From contig NZ_CP064954.1 of the NCBI RefSeq assembly GCF_011038655.2, forward strand, positions 2,542,001 to 2,606,000: DNA of 64,000 nucleotides. Direction: 5' to 3'. The notes under the pieces were generated by a model, which was not told the origin of the DNA, made no database searches, and was given only the letters and a program-made list of their open reading frames with translations. Made by a program: the position numbers and the translations under genes. Source of the DNA: Corynebacterium lizhenjunii. GTDB taxonomy: Bacteria > Actinomycetota > Actinomycetes > Mycobacteriales > Mycobacteriaceae. This document shows positions 16,018 through 25,358 of this stretch, piece after piece (the stretch's first letter is position 1; each line of letters begins with the position of its first letter).

Positions 16018-17028
16018 CTACTGCTGGCCCCGAAGCGCCAGCGCTACTTCAATAATCATGTCTTCCTGCCCGCCCACGTAACCGCGGCGGCCAACCTCCG
16101 CAAGGATGTCCGCGGTAGGGACCCCGTAGCGCTCCTCAGCGTTCATTGCATGGAAAAGGAAAGAATTATAGACACCCCACTGTCCCTGCACAATGGACCC
16201 GCGGTCCATGCGGGGCAGGCGCGGCGCGATGGGCTTCAGGACATCTTCCGCCGCGTCCTGGACTGCCTTGACGTCAACGTCGCCAAAGTCAAATCCTTTG
16301 CGTTCGAAGACGGTGGCTAGCACTTCCAATGGAGCGTTGCCTGCGCCGGCGCCCAGGCCGTAGAGCGAGCCATCAATCTGGGTTGCACCGTTTTGGACTG
16401 CCAGTACGGAGTTAGCCACGCCATAGCCCAGGTTCATGTGCGCGTGGAAGCCCACCTGGGCATCGGCACCGATTTCCTCGTAGAGAGCCCTCACGCGCTG
16501 CGCCGCCTGCTCGTCTACCAAGTAGCCAGCGGAGTCCACCACGAAGACACACTGGCAACCGGCATCGACCATGATTCGAGCCTGCTGTGCCAACTGCGTC
16601 GGTTCCAGTCGGTGCGAGAGCATCAAAAAACCTGCGGTTTCAAAGCCGATTTCGCGTGCCTTCTGGAAGTGATTGATAGAGACATCGGCTTCAGAGCAGT
16701 GCGTGGCTACTCGCATAATGCGCGCACCTCGGTTCCATGCCTCCTCCATGTCATGTTCAGAGCCCACTCCAGGCAGGCACAGCGCCGCAATTGTGGCGTT
16801 CTTGGCCTCCTGCGCTGCAGCCTCAATAAGGTCCATATCAAAGGTTCTGGAGAAGCCGTAGTTGAACGTAGAACCACCGATGCCGTCCCCGTGCGACACT
16901 TCGATCATCTCTATGCCGGCATCGTCTAGCGCCCGCACTAATTGCCGTACCTCCTGCTCGGTGTACTGGTGGCGCATGGCATGGGAGCCGTCTCGCAGGG
17001 TTGTGTCGTTCAGACGAATTTTGGTCAT
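16018..17028 (-). CDS. mhpE: 4-hydroxy-2-oxovalerate aldolase
   Basis: A 336-residue DRE-TIM metallolyase. The DTTLRDGSHAMRHQYT motif at residues 7-22 and the metal site GFHAHMNLGYGVANS are diagnostic of this aldolase, which splits 4-hydroxy-2-oxovalerate to pyruvate and acetaldehyde. It normally forms a channeling complex with the acylating acetaldehyde dehydrogenase, whose gene is 8 bp upstream. Confidence 0.95.
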   Translation of the reverse strand: MTKIRLNDTTLRDGSHAMRHQYTEQEVRQLVRALDDAGIEMIEVSHGDGIGGSTFNYGFSRTFDMDLIEAAAQEAKNATIAALCLPGVGSEHDMEEAWNRGARIMRVATHCSEADVSINHFQKAREIGFETAGFLMLSHRLEPTQLAQQARIMVDAGCQCVFVVDSAGYLVDEQAAQRVRALYEEIGADAQVGFHAHMNLGYGVANSVLAVQNGATQIDGSLYGLGAGAGNAPLEVLATVFERKGFDFGDVDVKAVQDAAEDVLKPIAPRLPRMDRGSIVQGQWGVYNSFLFHAMNAEERYGVPTADILAEVGRRGYVGGQEDMIIEVALALRGQQ

Positions 17029-17036
17029 GGTTGTCC

Positions 17037-17948
17037 TTAAGCGTCCAGGAGCTCCGCCATTTTATCGGCAGTAGCCACAGCAGCGGAAGTAATAATGTCC
17101 AGGTTTCCTGCATATTCGGGCAGGAAGTCAGCAGCGCCCTTTACCTCGATGAGGGCAGTGACACGGCCCCAGCCGTTCCACTCCTCGCGGGCCTCTTCAA
17201 ACTGCGGCTCGGAGGTCAGGCGGTACCCCGGCACATAAGATTGAACCGTCTCTACAGCCTTGGCGATGGAAGCCCGGACCTGGTCCTGCAGGGGGCCGGG
17301 TGTGGCGGCATCGGCAGGCAAAGAGCAGTACACTGTGTTGCGCATGAGCATTGGAGGCTCCACAGGGTTGAGAATAATGATCGCCTTGCCGCGCTTTGCA
17401 CCGCCAATCTTCTCCAGGGCGCGGGACGTGGTCTCGCAGAACTCATCAATGTTGGCGCGCGTTCCTGGACCTGCGGACTTAGAGGAAATAGACGCCACAA
17501 TCTCGGCGTACTCCACCTCTACTACATCAGTAACAGCCCGCACAATTGGAGTAGTAGCCTGGCCGCCACACGTAATCATGTTGACATTGGTGGCACCGTC
17601 CAAACCATCCATATTCACAGCGGGGCACAGGTAGGGGCCAACAGCTGCCGGGGTGAGATCGATTGCGCGGATCCCTGCTTGCTCGTAGAGCGGCGCATTG
17701 ACTGCGTGTACCGGTGCGGCGGTGGCTTCAAAGACCAGATCCGGCAGTGGGTCCTGCTGCAGTAGCCACTCAACGCCTTCTGCCGATGCCGCAATACCCT
17801 TCTCGCGTGCCCGCTTGATGCCTTCAGACTCGACAACACCAACCATGTACAGCAGTTCAATGTTCTTCGAGTGGTTCAGCAGCTTAAGCATCAAGTCGGT
17901 ACCGATATTGCCTGGCCCGACGATAGCTGCCGTGAGCTTCTTCGTCAT
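17037..17948 (-). CDS. mhpF: Acetaldehyde dehydrogenase (acylating)
   Basis: A 303-residue enzyme that converts acetaldehyde, NAD+ and CoA to acetyl-CoA. It has the Rossmann motif [17 protein letters not shown] (residues 8-24) and the catalytic Cys region [16 protein letters not shown] (about 130-145). The length is typical for MhpF/DmpF. It lies between the hydratase and aldolase genes. Confidence 0.95.
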   Translation of the reverse strand: MTKKLTAAIVGPGNIGTDLMLKLLNHSKNIELLYMVGVVESEGIKRAREKGIAASAEGVEWLLQQDPLPDLVFEATAAPVHAVNAPLYEQAGIRAIDLTPAAVGPYLCPAVNMDGLDGATNVNMITCGGQATTPIVRAVTDVVEVEYAEIVASISSKSAGPGTRANIDEFCETTSRALEKIGGAKRGKAIIILNPVEPPMLMRNTVYCSLPADAATPGPLQDQVRASIAKAVETVQSYVPGYRLTSEPQFEEAREEWNGWGRVTALIEVKGAADFLPEYAGNLDIITSAAVATADKMAELLDA

Positions 17949-17968
17949 GTTTTTCCTTTATTGAGTCT

Positions 17969-18751
17969 TTAGATGAAAGAGGTTTCTAAGCTGCCGTATA
18001 TTCCGTAATCCACAACCAGCTTGCTTCCGACCGCTACCGGGGCGGCGCCGCAGAAGCTTCCAGTGAGAACCACCTGTCCCGCCTTGAGCGGTACGCCCAT
18101 GGTGCCCAAGACATTGGCCAGCCACTCCAATGGCTTGAGCGGGTGGCCCATTACCGCCGAACCCGAACCGCGGCCTACTTCCGCACCATCGAGGTACATG
18201 ACGGCTGGAACGTCCTCGAGATCCTCAAGTGCAATAGATGCCGGGCGCGGGTCCACAATCACCGCACCGCAAGAAGCGTTATCCGCGATGGTGTCTGCCA
18301 AAGTGATATCCCAGTCCCGCACTCGAGAGTCAATCAACTCGACAGCTAAGTGCACAGACTCGATGGCCCCCAGCACATCATCGAAACTCGCTCCTTGCCC
18401 TAGGTCCTTGCTCAGCTTAAAAGCCAACTCTGGTTCCACCTTCGGGGCAATGAACCGGTCCACCGGAATCTGCTCGCCTGGCGCAAAGGAGAGCCTGTCC
18501 GTAAAGAAACCAAAGTCCGGCGAGTCCACCCCCAGTTGCTGCTGCATGGCCACCGACGTCAGGCCAATCTTCCGGCCAATTACCGTGTGCCCGGCAGCTA
18601 CGAAAGCGCGCTCTTGCTCCTGTTGGATGGCATAGGCGTCTTCAACGGTGAGATTCGCCAGGGTATCACGTGGCGGGCTAACTGGCTTCTTAGACGCGTA
18701 AGCCGCATACAAGGCTTGGGCTACCGCAGATAATTCTGTAGCAGAGGGCAT
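17969..18751 (-). CDS. mhpD: 2-keto-4-pentenoate hydratase
   Basis: A 260-residue enzyme of the fumarylacetoacetase-like hydratase family that adds water to 2-hydroxypenta-2,4-dienoate. Features are GRKIGLTSVAMQQQLGVDSP (about residues 59-78), the metal ligands in APKVEPELAF, and VVLTGSFCGAAPV near the C-terminus. It is located between mhpB and mhpF. Confidence 0.93.
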   Translation of the reverse strand: MPSATELSAVAQALYAAYASKKPVSPPRDTLANLTVEDAYAIQQEQERAFVAAGHTVIGRKIGLTSVAMQQQLGVDSPDFGFFTDRLSFAPGEQIPVDRFIAPKVEPELAFKLSKDLGQGASFDDVLGAIESVHLAVELIDSRVRDWDITLADTIADNASCGAVIVDPRPASIALEDLEDVPAVMYLDGAEVGRGSGSAVMGHPLKPLEWLANVLGTMGVPLKAGQVVLTGSFCGAAPVAVGSKLVVDYGIYGSLETSFI

Positions 18752-18782
18752 GAGAGGATCTCCGAACTTATGGGGTGGGTGA

Positions 18783-19724
18783 TTACTTAGCGATGGTCAT
18801 ACCGAAACCAGCAACAAACTCCGGGATCGGCGCATAAAATTCAAAGTTCACGCTGTAGCCATTATTCACAGTGTGCAGCGCAGAAAACGCCGCCACCCAA
18901 GTGCGAACCTCGTGGGAAGAATGCCCGGCATCCGCGTCCATCTGATCCGCGGTGTACTTGTCGAATACGGTTGGGTCCGCCGCAGCACAATCCGCCAGGA
19001 ACTGCTTATCCCATTCTGGGTTGATGTCCTGGATCATCTCCTTGCCCAGGTTCTCCTTGCCGGCAGCAATCACCCGGGCTTCACGGGCATCGCGTGACTC
19101 CTGGTCCGGGTGACCGTGCAGCAGCATGTCCTTTTGGGCATCGGTAGCAGTCGCCCACTGCGGCAGTGGTGGATCATGGGAGAGACCACCCGAGGCAATC
19201 ATCAAAATCTTCTTGTCATGTGCGGCAGCGTATTCCTTCGCCCATGCCCCTACGGCTTGACCAATCTTGCGCACCCGCTCCATCTCCACGAATGGGCGTG
19301 CCACACCGTTGATGAAAATCGGGATCACCGGTTTCGCATCCAACTCCCCGAAGAGGATTTCAAGAGGCTGGGCACCGCCGTGATCCAGCAGCATCTCGCG
19401 GGAAATGGCAACATCAATTCCTTGCGAAATTACGTATTGGGCAAGCTCGGAGGCTGCCTCCTCCGGAACGTTCAGCGGACCCGCTGTGGTCTTGTAATCA
19501 CCCATGGACTCGGCCGAATAGCCGATGCAATAGGGCGGCATGAGGTTGTAGAAGAAGCCATTGAAGTGGTCCGGAGTAAAGACAATAACCAAATCCGGGT
19601 CATAATCCTTGGCGTATTCCTTCAAGGTAGCGAAAGCCTCATTGAGTTTCACTTCAATTTGAGGGGCAGGGTCATTGATTCCCAACAACGGGCTGTGGGA
19701 CATCGTGATAAGCTCAACGCTCAT
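18783..19724 (-). CDS. mhpB: Class III extradiol dioxygenase, 3-carboxyethylcatechol 2,3-dioxygenase
   Basis: A 313-residue LigB-type ring-cleavage enzyme. The N-terminal ELITMSHSPLLG, the FTPDHFNGFF segment, LLDHGGAQPLEILFG (catalytic His near 115) and ASGGLSHDPPLPQW (His near 179) follow the MhpB pattern closely. It opens the catechol ring of 2,3-dihydroxyphenylpropionate between C1 and C2. It is first gene of the mhpB-D-F-E operon, behind a perfect operator palindrome. Confidence 0.93.
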   Translation of the reverse strand: MSVELITMSHSPLLGINDPAPQIEVKLNEAFATLKEYAKDYDPDLVIVFTPDHFNGFFYNLMPPYCIGYSAESMGDYKTTAGPLNVPEEAASELAQYVISQGIDVAISREMLLDHGGAQPLEILFGELDAKPVIPIFINGVARPFVEMERVRKIGQAVGAWAKEYAAAHDKKILMIASGGLSHDPPLPQWATATDAQKDMLLHGHPDQESRDAREARVIAAGKENLGKEMIQDINPEWDKQFLADCAAADPTVFDKYTADQMDADAGHSSHEVRTWVAAFSALHTVNNGYSVNFEFYAPIPEFVAGFGMTIAK

Positions 19725-19816
19725 TTTCTCTCTCCAGGGTGGTCTTTCCCCACCGCCTGAGGGCAGTGGCCATTAACACATTCACACCCTAGTGTTAGCG
19801 AGAGCCCTACGGCAGA

Positions 19817-19839
19817 ACCGTTCCGGCTACCGGAACGGT
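19817..19839. promoter_or_regulatory. Operator-like palindrome D (perfect, upstream of mhpB)
   Basis: Perfect 10-bp arms ACCGTTCCGG and CCGGAACGGT around CTA. The core is again GTTCC-N7-GGAAC. It is the best-conserved site of the set and lies 93 bp upstream of the mhpB start. Confidence 0.75.
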
Positions 19840-20033
19840 AGCCGATAATCCCTTACCCCCACATTTTTTAATGGTTCCAGAAACACAAACCCTGCGCAAT
19901 CCACGCCAGGTCCTCTTCTGACGCGTCAAATCACGCAGCCAAGGACCCGGCCCGCTACTCTAGACCTCGAGGGGAGCTAGAAAGTTCGCCACTTCCTAAT
20001 GTACGGGAACCTCCTCGCATAGTTCCTGGCAGT

Positions 20034-20309
20034 TCACTTTCGCGCCTTTCTAGATACCTCTGGCCAGACAACCTCCAGCAGACTCGCAAAAAATTCGCTC
20101 GTCGCTGTAATTTCCGCCAAATCTGTTTGGTCAACCTCGCGCATAGTACTGTTCACAAGGCGCGCCTGCTCAATCCAGTACCCTTCCTGAATTGAATGTT
20201 TCTCAGCTGCGGCGGCACGTCGCAAAAAACCAGACTTCAGCCATGAAGCCACCTCACACATGGCGTCAAAGGCAGCGAACTCAATCTTAGGAACAGTCGG
20301 CTTGGTCAT
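20034..20309 (-). CDS. Hypothetical 91-residue protein
   Basis: Starts MTKPTVPKIEFAAFDAMCEV and ends VVWPEVSRKARK; mostly helical in appearance with no membrane segment or recognised domain. An in-frame ATG 30 bp further upstream is possible. No good ribosome binding site was seen. It lies alone in a stretch of lower GC between the catabolic island and the parS site at 20420, so it may be part of the transferred DNA. It could still be spurious. Confidence 0.4.
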   Translation of the reverse strand: MTKPTVPKIEFAAFDAMCEVASWLKSGFLRRAAAAEKHSIQEGYWIEQARLVNSTMREVDQTDLAEITATSEFFASLLEVVWPEVSRKARK

Positions 20310-20419
20310 CTTCAATACTCTAGCAGCACAAACAGCCAATAGGCTACCCCCAAATCACCGCACACGCAGGAATTGACCATGGCTTCAAATGACTCAGCCT
20401 CTCACCTCCCAACCCCCAA

Positions 20420-20435
20420 TGTTTCACGTGAAACC
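20420..20435. other. parS partition site 1
   Basis: TGTTTCACGTGAAACC, 15 of 16 bases of the bacterial parS consensus. It lies in the non-coding stretch 20310-20568 upstream of the large gene at 20569. ParB (61145-62170) should bind here. Confidence 0.9.
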
Positions 20436-20568
20436 ACCCCAAACCCCCGGCCACCCAAACCCCGACTCGCACCCCGCCAGCACGTGAGCTACCAGCCACA
20501 ACATGGCGGCGTGTGGCATTAGGCGGGTGGGTGCGAAATTGGCTGGCTGGTTGTCTAATATGGTCCTA

Positions 20569-23205
20569 ATGAGTCAGGACCATCGCCTCCACCAGTCTTC
20601 CACTTTTGCTCATGCTCCTTATCTGCGCGGTCTGCCGCATTTGACGGTGAGCAACTCTACGCATTCCATTGCGTTGGATATCCCGCCGCTGGCGGCGGAG
20701 CACCCGCTGGAGGAGCCGCTGTGGCAGGTCATCGCCACGCGCTTGGACGGCAGCGCCCACACGCGCCGCTTCTTCGTGCCCACCGGTGAAGATGAGGCGT
20801 TGCTGGTGGCACTGCCGGAGCCCTTCACACAGCTGCGTGTGCAGCTATTGGATGGGGAGGAACCCACGGGTGAGGTGTGCTTTGGTGGGGAAGAGGGGGG
20901 CATCGGCAAGCTGCCGCTCCTGCTGGTGGACGCTGCAGGGCGCCTGCACAATCCGCAGGCCGGCCTGTACCCGGCGCCCTACCGCCTGTTTAGCCCGCAG
21001 GGGGCCAGTGCGCAGCTTGCCGATGCCCCCGTGCTGCGCAACGCCCATGCCCACGGCCAATGGGGCGGCTGGGACATTGCCACCCTGGACCTGACGGGCG
21101 CGGCGCCGGGGCAGCTGCGCGTTAGCGTGCCGCGGCATGGGGCGGTGACGTGGGAGGTAACCGCGGCGCCAGAGTTCGAGTGGGATGCGGACAAAAAGAC
21201 GCTGCCGAATGCCCGCGGCCTGGACCACCGGCCGGTTTTTGTGCAGTCGCCAACGCTGCGGATTAATGCCACGGAAGGGCAGTGGAGCACCCAATTGGTC
21301 TATGTTCCGGTGGGCGGGGAGCCAGAGCTGATTTCCGAAGAGGACGTCGAGCCCGGCGAGCTTGAGGTCTTTCCTGCGGACGCCTATGAGGACCCCTGGG
21401 TGGGCCGCTATGAGTTCACGGTGTTCCGTGACGGCGAGGAGCTAGATTCCCGCGTGTTTTCCATCGCGGAGGCGCTGCATATGCGCGCGAAGAATGAGGG
21501 CCCGCGTGGCACCGGCTTCCGGTTTATTGATGCCGCAGGGCAGCTGTCGCCGTTTAGCTACACGCTGGCCTCAGCGCCGGGGAAGCAGATTGTTTTTGAG
21601 AAGGGCACGCGGACCTTCGGGGCGGATGAGACCTACCGGGTGGAGACCGTGAGCAGCGAGGCCGGCTATAGCCTGGACTTTGTGGTGCTGCCGGCCACGC
21701 TGCGCAGCCGCGTCAAGCGCACGGGCGCCGAACCCGTGGAGTACTTTGATAAGCAGCTTATCTATGCTGACCAGCTGGACATTGACGCCAACTTTGTGGT
21801 CCATGCGCCCAAGGCGTTGCCGATGGCCAAGTTTGTGGCCATCGATAAGCGCGCCAAAATCAAGGACCTGGCCACCACGCACGGGGACACCGCGGCGCAC
21901 CACAGCGTCTCAGTATCCAATCGCACGCTGCGCGCGGCGCTCAAGCGCCAGTCCACGCTAGAGCTCTACCTGTTATGGTCTACCTTGTCCTACGAGGACT
22001 ACCTGGACAGCCTTTCGCCCGCAGAGCTGGCCACGCATCAGGCGCAGCCGCCGCAGCGCCGGGTGATTGAGTATGAGGCATCCGCGTCCCGGGACCTCAT
22101 CTACGCCGCGCTGGCGACCATCAAGCGCACCCCGCTGGTGTTCCGCGCGGTGCTGGAAGAGGGCACCATTACCGTGGAGCAGTCCGGCGAGGAGGACCTG
22201 GACCTGTTGGGCTGGGCGTGGCCGCTGGCCCAGCCTGCCAGCACGCCGGTGCCGCTGGAGCCCGTCGAGGGCGGCTTTGCCTTCCCGGAGGAGCTCGCCG
22301 GCCAAGGGCCCCTGATTCTGGATTTGCGGGAGGATGAGTACCTCTCTGATCTGCTGGCCCCTGCCCGCCCGGCCCCCAGTGCCCTGGTGATGAGCGTGCC
22401 CGACGAGTCTGCCGATGCCGCCGAGGGCTCCGAGCCTGCCGATGCCTCCCTGGCCGATGTCTGGCAGGAGTACGTGGCGTTGCGGACCGCGGCGCACTAC
22501 GGGCGGGATGCCCCGCTGCGTCAGGCCTTCAAGGCCGTGATTGAGCGCCTGCACCAGGAACCGGGCGAGGCCGTGGAGGCGCTGGTGCGCCTGGAGACCA
22601 CCCCGCCGCTGCGCCCTGCAGGCAAGGTGCTCGCGCTAGTGCAAACACAGCTTATTGCGCAGCCGTGGGACGCGCCCATTGAGGGATCTCCAGAACTGGA
22701 GGCCGCTGCCGCCACCGGCGTGGATGGGGTTACCCGCCCGCTGATTCTTATGCAGGCTACTAGTGATGTGCCCACGCCGCCTAGTTCTGCCGTGTGCGAT
22801 GAGGCCGCCCGTGTGGCCGCGCTGCGCGAATGCTTCGACCGGGACGCGGACTTCTTCCGTCTGGGGTCCATCAGCCATTTGCAGCAAAATGCGCAGCGCC
22901 TGCAGGTAGATCTGGGTGCAGTGGGTCTGGATACTTCCGTGGCCCACACGCTCCTGGCGTTGAATGCCTTCGCGGGTAGCGATACCCCCTTCGTCGCTGC
23001 GGCGTCCATGCCGTATATCTCCTATGTCTACTCGCTGGCCTTCCGTGCGGTAGCCAACGGCCTGATCCAGGCACCCGATGTGCTGGCGCTTTTGAATGAG
23101 GACCAGCAGAAGATTGCCGATGTAGCCGAACTAGCCCCGCGGCTGTTCGCCTATGATCTGCGCGTGGCTGAAGCCCTGTGCCAGCACCGCTTGCGCAACC
23201 GCTAA
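20569..23205 (+). CDS. Large conserved-looking protein of unknown function (878 residues)
   Basis: The frame is open from 20503, but a TAATAT element at 20556-20561 stands 7 nt before the ATG at 20569, so a leaderless transcript starting MSQDHRLHQSSTFAHAPYLR is likely. The first 650 residues appear rich in short beta strands (LTVSNSTHSIALDIPPLAAE, ...YEFTVFRDGEELDSRVFSIA). The last 250 are helical and more acidic, ending in ALCQHRLRNR. No signal peptide, membrane helix or known motif was recognised; a cytoplasmic multidomain beta-sandwich protein is one reading. The terminal 49 bp are repeated at 25787-25835, which shows that foreign DNA entered at its 3' end. Confidence 0.75.
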   Translation: MSQDHRLHQSSTFAHAPYLRGLPHLTVSNSTHSIALDIPPLAAEHPLEEPLWQVIATRLDGSAHTRRFFVPTGEDEALLVALPEPFTQLRVQLLDGEEPTGEVCFGGEEGGIGKLPLLLVDAAGRLHNPQAGLYPAPYRLFSPQGASAQLADAPVLRNAHAHGQWGGWDIATLDLTGAAPGQLRVSVPRHGAVTWEVTAAPEFEWDADKKTLPNARGLDHRPVFVQSPTLRINATEGQWSTQLVYVPVGGEPELISEEDVEPGELEVFPADAYEDPWVGRYEFTVFRDGEELDSRVFSIAEALHMRAKNEGPRGTGFRFIDAAGQLSPFSYTLASAPGKQIVFEKGTRTFGADETYRVETVSSEAGYSLDFVVLPATLRSRVKRTGAEPVEYFDKQLIYADQLDIDANFVVHAPKALPMAKFVAIDKRAKIKDLATTHGDTAAHHSVSVSNRTLRAALKRQSTLELYLLWSTLSYEDYLDSLSPAELATHQAQPPQRRVIEYEASASRDLIYAALATIKRTPLVFRAVLEEGTITVEQSGEEDLDLLGWAWPLAQPASTPVPLEPVEGGFAFPEELAGQGPLILDLREDEYLSDLLAPARPAPSALVMSVPDESADAAEGSEPADASLADVWQEYVALRTAAHYGRDAPLRQAFKAVIERLHQEPGEAVEALVRLETTPPLRPAGKVLALVQTQLIAQPWDAPIEGSPELEAAAATGVDGVTRPLILMQATSDVPTPPSSAVCDEAARVAALRECFDRDADFFRLGSISHLQQNAQRLQVDLGAVGLDTSVAHTLLALNAFAGSDTPFVAAASMPYISYVYSLAFRAVANGLIQAPDVLALLNEDQQKIADVAELAPRLFAYDLRVAEALCQHRLRNR

Positions 23206-23209
23206 CAGC
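23161..23209 (+). repeat. Left copy of the gene-end direct repeat flanking the insert
   Basis: 49 bp covering the last 14 codons and stop of the gene at 20569. It matches 25787-25835 at 43 of 49 positions. Most differences are synonymous, as expected for two functional alleles rather than a decayed copy. Confidence 0.85.
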
Positions 23210-23220
23210 AGGGGCTTTTG

Positions 23221-23838
23221 TTATCGATTGAGCTTGATGATGAGTTCTGTTCGATTAGACACGTTCATCTTGCGGTAAATCGATGTAAGAAGTCTCTTGA
23301 TGTTCGCGGTGGAGTAGTGGAGCTGTTGTGCAATCTGTTGCGTATTCAGGCCATGGCTAACATGGCGGACTACCCGCAATTCGGCTTCGGAGAGATTCTT
23401 CGCTGATGGTGGGGGAGCTAGTGTCCGATTAACCAGCCTGCTTACGCATTGCGGCGAAAGGGCTGTACCTCCCTCGAGGGCATCGAATACTGCAGAGACA
23501 TACTCAGATGGCTGACCTCCTTTGACAACGTAGCCGCTGGCCCCACCGGCTAGTGCCTCGATCATGGACTCATCGGTATCGAAGCCTGTCATCGCGATAA
23601 AAGAAGGTGATGGCGATATTTCGCGGGAACGACGGAGCAGTTCAAATCCGTCAAGATCGGGCATTCGGAGAGCCGAAAGGATGACGTCGCAGGAGTTGTA
23701 CTGGAGCCAGTTTATCGCGGCACGTCCAGAAGCAGCTGAACCGACCACATTTATCCTCGAGTGCCGGGTCAAGCAATCCGTGAGGTACTCCAACAGCCTT
23801 GGATCGTCGTCAACAATTAGAAGTCGGGCCTGAATCAC
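23221..23838 (-). CDS. Orphan NarL/LuxR-type response regulator lacking the phospho-acceptor Asp
   Basis: A 205-residue protein starting at GTG 23838, with AGGAGG about 9 nt upstream. Receiver domain: acidic pocket VDDDP (residues 9-13), the switch Thr in FIAMTGFD and Lys in GYVVKGG. The expected phospho-acceptor position reads VILSALRMPDLDG, so Asp is replaced by Ala56. The C-terminal LuxR helix-turn-helix is LSEAELRVVRHVSHGLNTQQ followed by IAQQLHYSTANIKRLLTSIY. No histidine kinase is nearby. It ends 15 bp from the stop of the convergent large gene, inside the 2.6-kb insert. It may work without phosphorylation, perhaps by binding a small ligand or peptide. Confidence 0.85.
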   Translation of the reverse strand: MIQARLLIVDDDPRLLEYLTDCLTRHSRINVVGSAASGRAAINWLQYNSCDVILSALRMPDLDGFELLRRSREISPSPSFIAMTGFDTDESMIEALAGGASGYVVKGGQPSEYVSAVFDALEGGTALSPQCVSRLVNRTLAPPPSAKNLSEAELRVVRHVSHGLNTQQIAQQLHYSTANIKRLLTSIYRKMNVSNRTELIIKLNR

Positions 23839-23923
23839 TGTGATACGCCTCCTCTCGCTTGTTCGCCGCTGTGCGCCCCATTATCCCTTATCTAGCTCAT
23901 ACACCTTCAGGCCTCCGCTACGC

Positions 23924-23931
23924 GTCAAAAA
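23924..23931. repeat. 8-bp target-site duplication, left copy
   Basis: GTCAAAAA, repeated at 25359-25366 on the other side of the IS. An 8-bp duplication is normal for IS256-family elements. Confidence 0.85.
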
Positions 23932-25358
23932 GGCCTAATGGTCAAAATGTGTTGTTTTTCGGCGTGTCGTCTTAATGGTCAGAATGTGTTGGTGGGGGTT
24001 AGTGGATGGTGCCTTTCCTGATTCCCATACTGTGGTTGTAGTCAGCGTCGATGGCGTTGTCGAGGAGTGCGGGCCGCCCGTCGTCGTGACCGTTGGCGGT
24101 TTGGCGCTCGTGGTGGGCAAGGATCGTGGCTTTGGCGGTTGCGTCCTTGCCCCAATTTTGTTCTCTGGCGATGTCTACGGGGTCGCGTGGGTGTTGTGTG
24201 TGGGTGTAGAGCCACCAGTCGCAGGCGATGCGTTGATGTTCATCTCTGAGGCCTCTGTGGGCGTGCAGGAGGCTTTTTATCGGGGAGTTGATGCCACCTT
24301 CTAGGCTGTTGGTGGTGCTTTTATAGGCGATGGTGCCCTGCTTTTCGGTCAGGTAGGTAAACAAGTGACCGGCCTTGGAAAGTCGCACCAGCTGCATGTA
24401 GGCGGCTCGGTGGGTGTAGTGGGTGTACCACCACCTTTTGTTATGGCGCTTCGATTTCGGGATCTGCTCAAGCGGGGTGTCTTTGACGTAGCTTTTCTCA
24501 TTGAGCTGCGTGTTGAAGGTTTGACCGAACTTCTGCAGCTTTATCGTCCAGTCGGCGGCCTGGTCGAGATCGTCTATGTGCAGTAGCTCTAGGGATAGTC
24601 GGCGTAGTGCCTTGCCCATTGCTGATGTGGGATGAAGACCTGTAGCGGTTTGGATATTTCGTTTGACGTGGACGAGGCAGCGTTGGATTTTGGTCTCAGG
24701 CCAGGTGTTTCGGATGGCTTTTGCTGAGCCTTTATGGCCATCTGTCGTTGCAATCAGTGGCGGGGCAATAGTGTCGAGTAATCGGCCGTAGGCCCAGGAA
24801 TCTTCGGTGTATCCCCAGAACCATGAGATGACATGGTCGCAGTCGGCTAGGACAAGCAGGCATTTTGTGTTGAAGTATGTCCCATCGATAAAGACCTGGT
24901 CATAGACCCGGTGGGGGTCTGCTGGCATTGGTGGTTGCACGTACCAGAAGGTAGCGAAGCGGCGTTGGAGTGTCGACACGCTCACCTTGTGTATCTTGGC
25001 CAGCGTGTTTAGTGAAATTCCGCTGGTGAGCCAGTCAACGAAGACTCTAAACCACATCGCTTGGCCGGCGTCGTCGTGGCAACGGGTAAAGGTGTGCCCG
25101 CACTCCTTGCAGCGCCAACGCTGGCGGCTACTCGTAGTCGTTCCATGCTTGATACTTCGCCCGGCGCACACCGGACATGGGGGATGTTTAGTACTCATCC
25201 CCTCATCGTCTACGCCCCCATATCACACTTGGCCGGTGGCCTGTGGGATTTCAGTGCATTGACCGCTCATTTACCCCAGAACAGTAAATCATTCCTAATA
25301 CCACCAGCACGGAGCACAGAAACAGACAAATTCACCAACACATTTTGACCATTAGCCC
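23932..25358 (-). mobile_element. IS1249-like insertion sequence (IS256 family), complete
   Basis: A 1427-bp element with 23-bp terminal inverted repeats matching at 22 of 23 positions (left 23932-23954 starting GGCCTAATGGTC, right 25336-25358), one full-length transposase gene and an intact 8-bp target duplication. This points to a recent, possibly still active insertion. It separates the response-regulator gene from the small membrane protein gene, which lie on the same strand. Confidence 0.93.
23999..25198 (-). CDS. Transposase of the IS1249-like element
   Basis: A 399-residue transposase. An N-terminal zinc ribbon (CPVCAG...CKECGHTF) precedes a helix-turn-helix (SLNTLAKIHKVSVSTLQRRF). 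The catalytic triad is probably Asp in FIDGTYFN, Asp in TTDGHKGS and Glu in NSLEGGIN. The reading frame is intact over the family's usual length, with no frameshift. Confidence 0.92.
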   Translation of the reverse strand: MSTKHPPCPVCAGRSIKHGTTTSSRQRWRCKECGHTFTRCHDDAGQAMWFRVFVDWLTSGISLNTLAKIHKVSVSTLQRRFATFWYVQPPMPADPHRVYDQVFIDGTYFNTKCLLVLADCDHVISWFWGYTEDSWAYGRLLDTIAPPLIATTDGHKGSAKAIRNTWPETKIQRCLVHVKRNIQTATGLHPTSAMGKALRRLSLELLHIDDLDQAADWTIKLQKFGQTFNTQLNEKSYVKDTPLEQIPKSKRHNKRWWYTHYTHRAAYMQLVRLSKAGHLFTYLTEKQGTIAYKSTTNSLEGGINSPIKSLLHAHRGLRDEHQRIACDWWLYTHTQHPRDPVDIAREQNWGKDATAKATILAHHERQTANGHDDGRPALLDNAIDADYNHSMGIRKGTIH

